Source: Hetaerina americana (Eukaryota > Arthropoda > Insecta > Odonata > Calopterygidae). From it: a DNA stretch of 64,000 bases. This document shows, piece by piece, positions 26,736 through 36,110 of the stretch. The position numbers were made by a program, and so were the translations under genes. The notes beneath the pieces are model-generated. The model was not told where the DNA came from. It was given only the letters and a program-made list of their open reading frames with translations, and did not search any database. The stretch lies in assembly GCA_022747635.1 (NCBI GenBank), contig JAKTNV010000003.1:99056454-99120453 (forward strand), written 5' to 3'. Position 1 is the stretch's first letter. Every line of letters starts with the position of its first letter.

Positions 26736-28916
26736 GAAAACGAATTAAATTACCGATAAATTTGACTTAAAATCTCACAACTGTAATCCTGTTTGTAGAT
26801 AAATAGACGCCTTTATTTTTTGAAATTGAGACCAAACGGTCACTTCTATCAATTTCCCCATTTTTACACAGTTCATGAAACACAAAACATTACGTGAAAA
26901 TTAGTCAGTTGTCGTCATAATAGCTACAAATAAATATTTTGACATACGATCGTATATACATTAAATATAGACACTAAAAATTATTTAGAAGCATTGTAAT
27001 TCAAAGCTGATGTCGTGCCAACAACAGTGAATTATCAAAAGACATTTAAATAATGTATCTGCCGATACATTAAAAAAAGTCATACTAAGCATATTTGAGG
27101 TTATTACACGTGCCACATAAGCTTATCACTGACCAAATTAATGGGGAAAAATTCCCCTATAAAAAATACCTTTGTGGAAGAATAAGGTTTCGAAATGAAG
27201 AATCCTATCAAGAGAAGCTAGTGTTAAAGCTAGAATAATTCTCAAATCAATGACCGGCAAGATAAAAAGAGATAAGATTTTGCATTTAATTTAAACTTAT
27301 TAATGCAATTACATAGTTTGAATGCATGAGCTAACGGAGTGTGCTTCTTAAGTGGTTTGAGCGCCTTGAGTGATTAACCCTGAGGTTGTTGAGTGAATTC
27401 GGCAGGAGTATTTGCTAGTACAAGTAGTGGGAGGAGGACATAAGGAAGATCCCCTTCTGCTATGCCGTGGGAAGAAAATGAGAAAAAAGGCGGATCAAGT
27501 ACTCTTTGTGGGAGATAGTGTGTGGGAAGTCGCCATGGAAGCGGAAAGTAATGTGCGACTCTCCGTGACCGTGAGGAACCGCGGTGGAGTGGTAGGTTAT
27601 ACCGAGCAAATGGAAAACATAGCCTATAAGGGAGGAAAGGTGTACTAAATATGACGCTCACATCAGGAACGAATCCTAATGAATGCGCCAGGCATCCTGT
27701 GTGAATGAGGCGGGATATCTATCGGGAATGAATAGTTTTAAAGATAATAATAGATTTAAATGAATAAATTTAAAAAATCAGCTTGGTTAATCAAATCCAA
27801 TCTTTTTTATATCAATTTGTTATCAATTCATTATTTCTCGTTAAATAGCATAGATCTGATGCGAGAATTTTTTTTCTTATATTCTGCTTTGTTGTGGTTT
27901 TTCTTTTCGAGAAGGTGTGCATAAGGCAACTTCATCAATGCCCAAGCAGGGAAACATGTAAAAAGTGTTATAGAAAACGCGTTTGTACTAGACCTAAATG
28001 CTATAAGTTGATTGACCATTTTTAACCGATAGAAAATAAAATTGCAGATATAATTTCTTTACAACCAAGTTCTATAACCAGAGTGTCCTTTATTTCAACC
28101 AATACATTTAAAATATTGCAAAGTTTCGTCGTTCAAAAATAAGATATGGCATTACAATTTGGCAAAACTTTTTATTTTGGAGGGAATCTGAACTCCTCAT
28201 TACGTGAACACTTAAATGTCATTTCTTGATTGTGTTTAGTAAATTATTTCTCTCCCTGTAATTTGAAGGGTGGGATAATTATTCTCATGAATAAATTTTT
28301 TTAAGATTTATCATTATATTCTAACACAACAACAAACATTCTTCCGGATCTGACGATGTTATACCACAACGGAACCTAGGTCGTAAATAAAAAAATTTCT
28401 CTTTGGAAAAGCTAAGTTATGTATTTTCCAATTCAATTTTAAATATTCGCCAGCTCAAATGTATAAAAATATTGAATATTAACAGTTTTATGTAACTAGT
28501 GAAATTTTATAAAATTGATCAATCTAAGGGAAACACAGCTCTCAAATTTGTTAAGTATGAATTCTTGTTTCACATATTCGATAAAATTCTTTTTGATTAA
28601 GATAACCCTAAATCTTTTACGGTATTGGTTCATCAAGATATGTATATTTTTTAAAGTTCGTGCAAAATGTTAACCTGAAATATCAAAATCTAGTTCGGTC
28701 AATTAATTATTTAACATACGTGATGAATATGTATGTATATATAAATAAATAAATATATATTTATGTATGAGCAATATTTTTACACTTGTGATTTACCTGA
28801 TTCCGCCTTCCCCACCTCTACCGTGATCGTCCATATATGTTCCTATCACTTTTCCTTTTATCTATTTCTATGTGAATGAATTATTGTTCGCCGTTTGGCA
28901 GGATTTCTTGTTTGAA
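26736..28916. other. AT-rich intronic DNA
   Basis: A short purine-rich patch at 27,415-27,650; otherwise AT-rich. No gene or repeat recognised. Confidence 0.65.
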
Positions 28917-28942
28917 TGTGTGTGTGCATATATATGTGTGTG

Positions 28943-28976
<34 letters not shown>

Positions 28977-29067
28977 TATATATACACATATACGTATATA
29001 CACATATATATATATATATATATATATAATTATACATATATATATTCACACACACACATATATACAC

Positions 29068-29140
<73 letters not shown>

Positions 29141-29169
29141 TACATATATATATTCACACATATATACAC

Positions 29170-29235
<66 letters not shown>

Positions 29236-29255
29236 GTGTGTATACATATACATAA
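28917..29255. repeat. Compound TG/TA/CA microsatellite with internal higher-order duplication
   Basis: About 340 bases of TA with interspersed TG and CA runs. A block beginning TATAATTATACATATATA, followed by TTCACACA and TATATACACATATACATA, occurs twice (about 29,026-29,078 and 29,130-29,180), so the array contains a larger duplicated unit. Long Ile/Tyr frames here are artefacts. Confidence 0.95.
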
Positions 29256-31394
29256 AAACCTGTAGAGTTACAACCCTACCGTTTCTTAATGGAAAAGGTA
29301 AATAATCAAATCTTTGTACGCTTAGGCCCACGGAGATCGAATTTCTCCTCGGACGTCAGTGGTGCTAGGGCCTTCTGCAGAGGGACATCATTCCGCGGGA
29401 CAACCACGGATTCCTCCAGCCCATTCATTTCCCTCGCCCAGTCCCATTGAAAAATAACAAGGGAATGAATGGGGGAGTTTGAATAAGGGAAGTGGCCATT
29501 GATGACTGGCTTCCCTCATCCCACGTTCTTGTCAGAACTGGTAGCCAAGGGGATAAGAGGGGGGCGGCAAAGGGTGTGGTGTTCTCCCCGAATTCCGCGT
29601 TCTGATTAGCAAGGTATCGTCAAAACAGTGGCAGGGTGGAGGAGGGCGTAAGATTGCATCTCGCCGGGGGGAGATCTCGCGGTTTTTCGGTGTGGGGTGG
29701 ACGGAACCGGAAGACAGAGGATGGAGGGAGGGGCGGGGGAGCGGAAGAGTGGGTCGAGAGGCGCGTGCGGGATGAAGCCCCGTAGGCGACTAACGGAGCG
29801 CCGAAGCGACCGGCGGTTTACGAGTTGCCGGCGGGGCGCCATAAAAATGAGTGAGTGGTAAAGAGGACGAGGGGTGGGAAGGAGATGGGGAGAAGGGGGG
29901 AGCAAGGCGTGGGAGAGTGCAGTGGGGGAGGACGAGAGATGGTCCGGAGGAGTTGGACCGCGGTAGAGTTGGAAGTCGGCCGTGGAGGGAGGGGTCAGGT
30001 GGGAGAGACGGGGGAAGGAGAGTGGGTGGGAGGTGTGTAGTAAAGTTGTAGCGGGTGTGTGTGGGCGAGACGAGTGAGAGTGCGGGTGAGAAGGGAAGGG
30101 TGGACTGGGGACCGAGGGAGGAGGGAGTGGAGAGGATAAATAATGGTAGCGGCAGGTAACACCAAGTATATAAACGCTTCGGAATCGATTATGAATGAGG
30201 TGAAGATGTCAACGGATTTGAAAACGAGAAAGAAGTTGTGAGGAGGGAGTGAGGAGGAGAGGTGGGAACGAGACCAGGGAAATGGTGGGCAACGATGGGA
30301 CGGGGTGCTTGGGAGAGTGGTCCTCCCAAATGACGAACGTGAAGAAGTGTGAAATAACTTGATAAGGGAAAAGGAGTAAATAGATGAGTCTTGGATGGTT
30401 GGGCTTTCATAGTCGTGGCATGGTCTAGTAATCATTAGGTATTGAAATAAAAAGAATTACATCCATGACCAAATCCATATTATGATCTTTTAATTTCATG
30501 ATTTGAATCAGTGAATGAATGAAAACATGTACAAGTTGGTAGGTTTACATCAAAGCAAAGTTGAGAATGATTGTGGTGATTGAATCACCGAACAAGGCTG
30601 GAGTGACACGATCCCTTAACTCTTTTTATATGAATAAGGAAATTGGATTAGCTACTAATCGGATATATAATTTTCCGTATAGCCTATTGAATAACATAAA
30701 GAATGGCATAGCATTCAGTTATCACTAATATTGTGACCGTGTAAGGAGGGTAGAGTGCGCTAATGCTAATTATTTTCAACGAAGTCATATAAACCATGGC
30801 TAACCATTTTATTCCTGTTAGTGATTATAATTATTCTACATATGATACTTTCTTGCTCGGTGGAAAGTTAGTTAGTTTAAACAAAGATTGCTACCGATTA
30901 TATCATTCAACTAATCAGATTCATGAACAAAATCGTACTATCTGACACATGAAATTTAATAACCTAATTTAGAGAATAAACGTGTAACAATTGTTATCAT
31001 TCATACTAAAAACTTGGAATAATTAATTGCAAAATATGGCATCCTCATGGTGCTAGTGAAGAACAGAAATAAGGATTGAATGTTTGTTATCAAAGCTACA
31101 GTCATTAGTGTCACTATAGGATCCCAATAAATAGTATATGTTAAACAAATAGTGAAAATAAAGTATCAAGTCTAGTGATTACTAAGGTAAGTAATTGTGT
31201 ATATTATGCCGATAAAAAACCGCTGATACATGCGAAATATTAATGTGACATTTTAATGTGGTAAAAAATAAATTGCTAATTGCCATTCTTTGAAATATTT
31301 TCGAGGGAATTTGGTATTCTGGAATCAAAGAAGGCATTTAAAGGACGGACAGAAAATATTGCTGAGATTAAATGGCGGGCCACATAATTGCAAG
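29256..31394. other. Purine-rich block, then AT-rich DNA up to the exon
   Basis: 29,620-30,360 is G/GA-rich on the plus strand. 30,430-31,390 is AT-rich intron adjoining the donor. No further exon is visible. Confidence 0.65.
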
Positions 31395-31406
31395 ACTCAC
31401 CTGGAG
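31395..31406 (-). other. 5' splice site (donor) ending the Hox exon
   Basis: On the minus strand the sequence reads CTCCAG|GTGAGT, a complete match to the metazoan donor consensus. The exon's last base is 31,401 and the intron begins at 31,400. The frame runs on for about 42 codons past it to a stop at 31,276, into residues with no Hox character (for example SCNYVARHLISAIF), as expected for read-through into an intron. The junction is phase 1, splitting a Gly codon. Confidence 0.85.
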
Positions 31407-32649
31407 GTGGGTACGGAGTGGAGGGGACGGACTCTGGACCAGCATAGCTACGAAGACCGTATCCGTCGTGCCCGAAGCCGGCCGACTCCATCGCCACTCT
31501 CCCACGATCATCCGCGGCGGCTGCTGCCGCTGCAGACGGTGGCAGGTACGGTACCGGAGGATGTGGCGGTGGTGGCGGCGGCTGACCATGCGGTCCGCCG
31601 TCTGCTCCCATGTGCCCTCTTCCGGCGGCCGCCGCGGCCGCGTACGGCGCGTAATTGCACCAGCTGTTCGCCGATCCGAATGGTTGGCAGGGCTCGGCGC
31701 CGCCGCCCATGCCCCCGGGGCCCCCGGCACCCGTGGCCGACGGCGAGTAGTTGTACTCTTTCGGAGGCCAGAAGGAGAGCGCGGCCGCGGCAGCCGCGGC
31801 GGCCGCCGCCGCTTTCCGGTCTGCAGCTGCTGCAGCCGCCGCTGCGGCCACCGCTCTCCCCCCGTCCGTCAGATTGTAGTAGGTTGGCGTGATGGCGTCG
31901 CGGCAGAGGCCTGCGGCCGCCGCCGCGGCAGCGGCCGAGTTGTACTGTGGCTCGAATGCGGCCGCCGTGGCTGCCGCGTGGTTGTCCGTTGAGTAGTTCC
32001 AAGGCTGCGTCCCGTGGTGCGTGGGGTGCCTGATAACCCCTCCGGTGCTTCCGCCGCTCCCGGGCCCTCCACCGCCCATGCCACCCACGTCCACGGCGGA
32101 TGAGCAGTCGCCCGGGTGAGCGTAGGGCCCAGAAACAGAGAGAGAGGCCGCACGCTTAGCGGGGATGTGGAGAGGACCCGTGCCTCCGCCGCCGCCGGAG
32201 GAGGACGAGGAGGATGAGGAGGAGGAGGAGGAGGACGGCGTGGGAGGAGGGGGCGCAGCGGCCACGCTGCTACTGCTTACCGCAGCCGAGGAGGACTGCG
32301 GGGCGTCCCCCAGAGGAGCCACGGGGGGCGGAGGGGGCGCGGACTGTTGAGAGGGTGCCCGACCCAGGCCGTTGGTGCTTCCTCCGCTGCTGGCGCCGCT
32401 GCTGGGTCCCGAGCTGGGGAGCGGTGCGGGTGCTGCAGACACTGGGGATGTGGTGACCGTGGAGTTATTCAGCGCGCCGTCGTCGTAGAGGCTGCCGTTC
32501 ATCATCGCCCACCACGTCACCCCGGAGGAGGTGGCGCTGGCCGCCGCGTTGGGTGCGGTGGCGTAGCTCCCTGCTGGTGAGGAGGAGGCGGATGCGACGC
32601 CGGAGCCATTGGTGCCAGGGGCCGCCACCGCCACGGCCGAGGGCGACAT
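31401..32649 (-). CDS. Abd-B: Hox protein, probable Abdominal-B: N-terminal coding exon (partial, no homeodomain)
   Basis: Abd-B is the posterior Hox transcription factor, a nuclear DNA-binding protein that patterns the hind segments. From the first in-frame AUG (32,649) the exon encodes 416 codons plus one base. Seen, numbered from that AUG: Ser/Gly runs before residue 155, LHIPAKR at 160-166, QPWNYS at 215-220, FEPQYN at 232-237, TPTYYNL at 254-260, SFWPP then KEYNYSP at 292-303, a Cys/aromatic block at about 321-336 (PFGS, then NSWCNYAPY), several poly-Ala runs between these, a Pro-rich stretch, and a PYPPP end. LHIPAKR and the spaced Trp/Tyr/Phe islands resemble what I recall of arthropod Abd-B N-termini. 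The exon stops at a consensus donor in phase 1, as expected just before the exon carrying the pre-homeodomain WTG motif. No homeodomain motif (WFQNRR type) is visible on the minus strand at lower coordinates, so it lies outside. The AUG at 32,649 has a poor context (C at -3) and the frame stays open upstream, so the true start is uncertain. Another Hox paralogue is the main alternative. Confidence 0.75.
32568..32605 (-). other. Acceptor-like NAGNAG site at the lower edge of the AG-free zone
   Basis: The first AGs after the AG-free zone lie in CCTCCTCCTCACCAGCAG, a pyrimidine-rich tract followed by a tandem CAGCAG acceptor pair. An AG exclusion zone upstream of an acceptor is the usual signature of a 3' splice site with a distant branch point, so an alternative exon could begin at about 32,573 or 32,570. 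Against this, the sequence just upstream reads as plausible Hox protein (His-, Ala- and Ser-rich) in the same frame. Confidence 0.3.
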
Positions 32650-32994
32650 GGGCGGCGGCGGGGCGGCGGATGGCGCCAGGTGATGGACATTGTCGTACAC
32701 GGCGGCGGCCACGTCGAGCGTCCCGGCGCCCACGGCCGAGCCGCCGTCGATGGCGTCGTGGTGGAGATGGTGATGTGGGTGGGTGAGGTGGTGGGGATGG
32801 GCGGCGAAGTGGTGATGGGGGTGGTGGGGGTTGTGGTTGGTTATGGTTGCGGTGGCCGTCGGGAGGGCGGGGGGCCGGCCAAAGGCCGGGTACGTCGGGG
32901 TGTACGAATGCGTTTAGGGGGGCGGGGTCGAAGGAGTCGCGCGGTCGGAAGAACCACCACGTCACGTGTCACGATCGTCAGAAGAAGTCGTCAT
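32650..32994 (-). CDS. Possible N-terminal extension of the Hox exon, interrupted by two in-frame stops
   Basis: The Hox frame stays open upstream of 32,649 as far as 32,913 and encodes a His-rich stretch (HHPHHHFAAHPHHL, then HPHHHLHHDAIDGG) typical of Hox N-termini, but without a Met codon. TAA at 32,916-32,914 closes it. Further upstream in the same frame, AUG at 32,994 (A at -3) gives MTTSSDDRDT and then TGA at 32,964-32,962. A neighbouring frame is open across both stops (DSFDPAPLNAF and so on). Explanations are one or two indels in the C-runs of the assembly, a genuinely broken or reprogrammed N-terminus, or initiation at a non-AUG codon or at 32,649. Splicing within this stretch cannot resolve it, because the sense strand contains no AG here. 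Coding likelihood of the His-rich part is moderate. The joining is unresolved. Confidence 0.4.
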
Positions 32995-33002
32995 CGTGGC
33001 AT
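32991..33002 (-). other. Three-codon uORF overlapping an in-frame AUG
   Basis: ATGCCACGATGA on the minus strand is a Met-Pro-Arg-stop reading frame whose stop overlaps the AUG at 32,994 (ATGA). If transcribed, it could lower initiation or allow termination-reinitiation at 32,994. Its relevance depends on the unresolved N-terminus. Confidence 0.3.
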
Positions 33003-35160
33003 CCGCGTGGGTATTCCGATGTTGGTGGGCACGTTGAGGGTTCGATCAGGGGGGAGGGGATCGGGTGGAGGGGAGCGGAAGATGATGAGGGTGCGGGAGG
33101 GGCAGAGAGATGTGAGTGGGGGAGGGCAGTCGAGGAAGGGTGGGCGGTGAGGGGAATGAGGGGTGCAGTTAAAGAGGGGTTGTGATGTTCACACGGATAA
33201 AGTTTTAGGAGGGGGGAAGAAGGGGGTCGGGGAGCGTTGGGAACGTAGAGTGCGTGGGGAAGGGAAGTCGCACGCAGGACAGAGAAGACGCACGTCCCGA
33301 AATGAGACGATGCGTCGACGCAGTGACGTAGCAGGAATCGTCACAGCCGGACGGAAGTAGGTCCAGTGGCGTCCAAAATCAGAAGTGGTTCACAGACGAG
33401 AAATAACGACGATTTTGAAGTCCGAGGTCGGCCAAGGATGATGCCGACGCGGTGATGAAATGTGAGGGAGAAAAGAGAACACCAAATAAATATCACTTTT
33501 GAACTCTTCACGTGTTGTGATAGATAGAGAAAGTAAAAGCAACACAGGGATTTAATATTTTTTGTCTCTGAAGTACTCAAATATATAAGTTTTTTGGGAA
33601 GACAGACGCAAGGTTCCTTTCTATATTGACCCTGCGGCGTGTTTTCGTCAACCTCACACACGCATGGGTCCTAACTGACAAATGTCACGACGGAATGTTT
33701 AGCGTGGGAAATTCACAGGAGACGTAACGGAGAAAAAATAATAAATATCCCAATGGATCGTTCGCAGAGGAGAATGCGATGTTGAGGAGGCGGCTGGCCG
33801 CAGGTCAGAGCGAGTGAGGAAAAAAACGAGATAAAGGGGTTAAGGGAATGGACAAAGGCGAAAGGAGAGGTACAGGGGTGACTTTGGAGGGACGGGGGTG
33901 GGTGGATGGGGAGAGGGTGGGGAGAGGGTAGGTCACTCTGGGACCACTTTTACGGCCCCTTACCCGCCGCGGCACCCCGTCCACTCTTTTTCTTCCACCC
34001 CGCCCGCCGCCTCCCCTTTGAACACTATTAAAGAATCACCAAACACCCCCAGACACCGCGACAACAATGGCCGAGTGTGGTGTCACGGATGAGGAGCGGT
34101 AGCCGATGCGGTCTCGTTTTTACAGTCTCTTTCTTCGCTGCTCGGACAGCGTAGGGATGGGGGAGGAGATGACAAACGAGATTGGGGCAAGAGGGGGCAA
34201 CTTGAGCGCCACGGAGATGTCTCCTTACTCCAACCGGCGTGTCCTGGGCCGTGACAAAAAGAGTACCAAGTTTTCCACGGTCCTCTCGCCGTTCCCCTCC
34301 CTCAATTCCTCCTGCCCTGGCTCAGCCGAGCGCCGTCGCACGAGGCTCGCCTCACAACAAAGAAACGATTTCGGAGGCGGTGACAGCGGCCACACTTGAG
34401 GTGTTGAGGACCAAATGAGGCGTGCTTGGACCTCGCGAAGGAGAGTGAAAGCCCGTTTTAAGATGCTGAAATGTTTCTGGTGAAACAGCCCCGCTCTTGG
34501 CGGGCGCAAAAGGGTGATCACCACGATACGCGACCGGAGAGCTGTTTCTATCAAGGGAACCCGGCGACGTGGATGGGTCAATAGGGTTCGCGGGGGGGCG
34601 TAAACACGTGGCACGGCGCTCTTTAATTAATACACTTTGCAATCTCCATCCCGAAGTTTCCGAATCGCTCGGAAAGATATTGTCACTTCATTTGGAATTC
34701 AAGAAACGTTCGTCAAAACTTTCCACGGAGACTCTCTCGAGGTCTATATCACGTCCAAAGTCCCACCACGATATTTTTTTCAATGAACTCCAAAACAACA
34801 ATTCAGCATTTGCATGGCAAAATAGACCGCAGGCGCACAGATGTGGTTCACAGTAACGTTTCCCTTGTCTGATGATCGCCGTCAAACAAAACAATCTCCT
34901 CAGAAAACAAACGAGTCGTTACATTTCGGTCCTTTGGATTCTCCTTGCTCTCCTCCACGAAGTCCACCGACAATCACGAGAAGTGGCCGAAGGAAATTCC
35001 TAGCAAATCCCTTCAACACTGTCGTCCGAAGATTCACCTCTCGCTTCACGAGGCAAAGCTATGGGAGTCGACGGAAGTGCACTCTTGGATTCGCGATGAC
35101 ACGCCAGAAGGAGTCGCAGAAACACTCCTTTGAGGATCGGAGGACAAAAGAATAACTTCG
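33003..35160 (-). other. 5' UTR/promoter-proximal DNA of the Hox gene
   Basis: G-rich on the plus strand to 33,480 (within the AG-free zone), then mixed. It holds the candidate initiator at 33,673. No convincing upstream coding exon was found on the minus strand. Confidence 0.45.
33673..33678 (-). promoter_or_regulatory. Candidate initiator (TCAGTT), possible transcription start of the Hox gene
   Basis: TCAGTT on the minus strand matches the arthropod initiator TCAKTY and is the only TCAGTY I find on that strand between 33.0 and 36.0 kb. A TGACG, close to the downstream promoter element RGWYV, lies at about +27 to +31, one base off ideal spacing. There is no TATA box at -30. It would give a 5' UTR of roughly 0.7-1 kb. 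Hox promoters are typically Inr/DPE and TATA-less. A 6-mer is weak evidence. Confidence 0.25.
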
Positions 35161-36110
35161 TCAGCCTACATGTTCCCTCAGGAGAACGGGGTGCTTGACT
35201 CCCTGCTGATGGCCCCCGTGGGATGGAAGTAAGAGCGAAGGGGAACGTGAAAGGCTCCGGTTACATACGAGTCGAACCTCTTCTGTGTCAGCGTATGCAT
35301 GTACGTGCGCGCGCGATGCACTCCCGCGGAGATCCGTCGGACCACTGCGCTCTATCGGGGGTCTATAGCCGCCGTCGCCGCCGCGAGACTTCGACAACCA
35401 GCGTCCGATACGGAGGGGAGACGCAAGTCGAGTGTGCGTGTGGATAGAGGCGAGGAGAGGAAGAGAGGAGGCGGCGGAGAGGGCCGTGGGGGATGGCGGG
35501 AGGCCGAGGGGGGGGCGGAATAGGGGGAGGGGATGAGGGAAGCGACGAGAGAGGGAGAGGGGCCGGGGGGGAGGGCCAGGGATGATGGCGAGGGGAGGGA
35601 GGGAAAGGGAATAGTGCGGAAGGAGGGGGGGAGGGCGTGCGCCAACGCGGGGAGGGGGGAGGCGTTCGAAGGCGCGTGTCTTTGGGGAGGGGAAGGAGGC
35701 ATCGCGGTGGAAGGGGATATCGGAGTTGGATAAGGAGGAAGGGGAAGGGGGACACGGAGGGGCGGGAATGAGGAGGGTGGTGCGAGGGAGACCGGGGAGT
35801 GTGGAGGGGAGATGGTGGCGTCGAAAGAGCTCAGCTTCGTACTCTCTCTCCATACACACATGCACAACTATATTTATATATATATATATATCTCTCCCTT
35901 CCTATTCTCTATCACACTCACCGACAACGTACACAAACCCTTCCCACTTTTCCATTTCCACCCCTTACCTACTTCCCCCATACACAATACACACGCCGCC
36001 CGAATCCCCGCTGTCCTTCCTACCCTCTCTCACCTCCTTCGCCTGCTGCGCGTCGACTCTCCCTCGAATGACTTGTTCCTCTGGCGAGGAAAGGGGAATA
36101 AACAAGGAAG
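35161..36110. other. GC-rich block switching from purine- to pyrimidine-rich
   Basis: 35,440-35,815 is G/GA-rich on the plus strand, then a short TA microsatellite, then C/T-rich to 36,070. The minus-strand frames of 130-230 codons (Pro/Ser-rich) are compositional. Confidence 0.65.
35866..35892. repeat. Short TA microsatellite
   Basis: About 12 TA dinucleotides between a CT/CA-rich segment and a TC-rich segment. It marks the point where the plus strand switches from purine-rich to pyrimidine-rich. Confidence 0.9.

Larger units (their letters stand above)
1..31400 (-). other. First intron of the Hox gene, 5' part (over 31.4 kb, acceptor not in window)
   Basis: Inferred from the donor at 31,400 and the absence of any homeobox-like exon downstream on the minus strand. 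I see no recognisable exon of another gene on either strand. Long introns and flanks with few genes are usual in arthropod Hox clusters, and in a bithorax-type arrangement this side could hold cis-regulatory DNA. Contents are listed separately. Confidence 0.6.
32576..33495 (-). other. AG-free zone: about 920 bases of sense strand without an AG dinucleotide
   Basis: Reading the plus strand line by line from 32,576 to 33,495 I find no CT, so the minus (transcribed) strand has no AG. The flanking CTs are at 32,574-32,575 and 33,496-33,497. The zone covers the putative 5' UTR and the start of the coding exon, and contains well over a hundred plus-strand C residues, none followed by T. Consequences are direct: no 3' splice acceptor and no GTRAG donor can exist here. 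Composition (G-rich plus strand) lowers the expected count but does not obviously account for zero, since plus-strand T is not rare. Confidence 0.85.

Noticed and set aside
28858..29331. Ile/Tyr-repeat frames over the microsatellite
   Set aside because: They are translations of TA, TG and CA repeats.
31276..31400. C-terminal continuation of the Hox frame past the donor
   Set aside because: A consensus donor precedes it and the residues lose all Hox character, so it is intron read-through.
35161..35865. A 234-codon minus-strand frame of Pro/Leu/Ser-rich sequence
   Set aside because: It is a product of the purine-rich plus strand; two other frames are open over the same bases.
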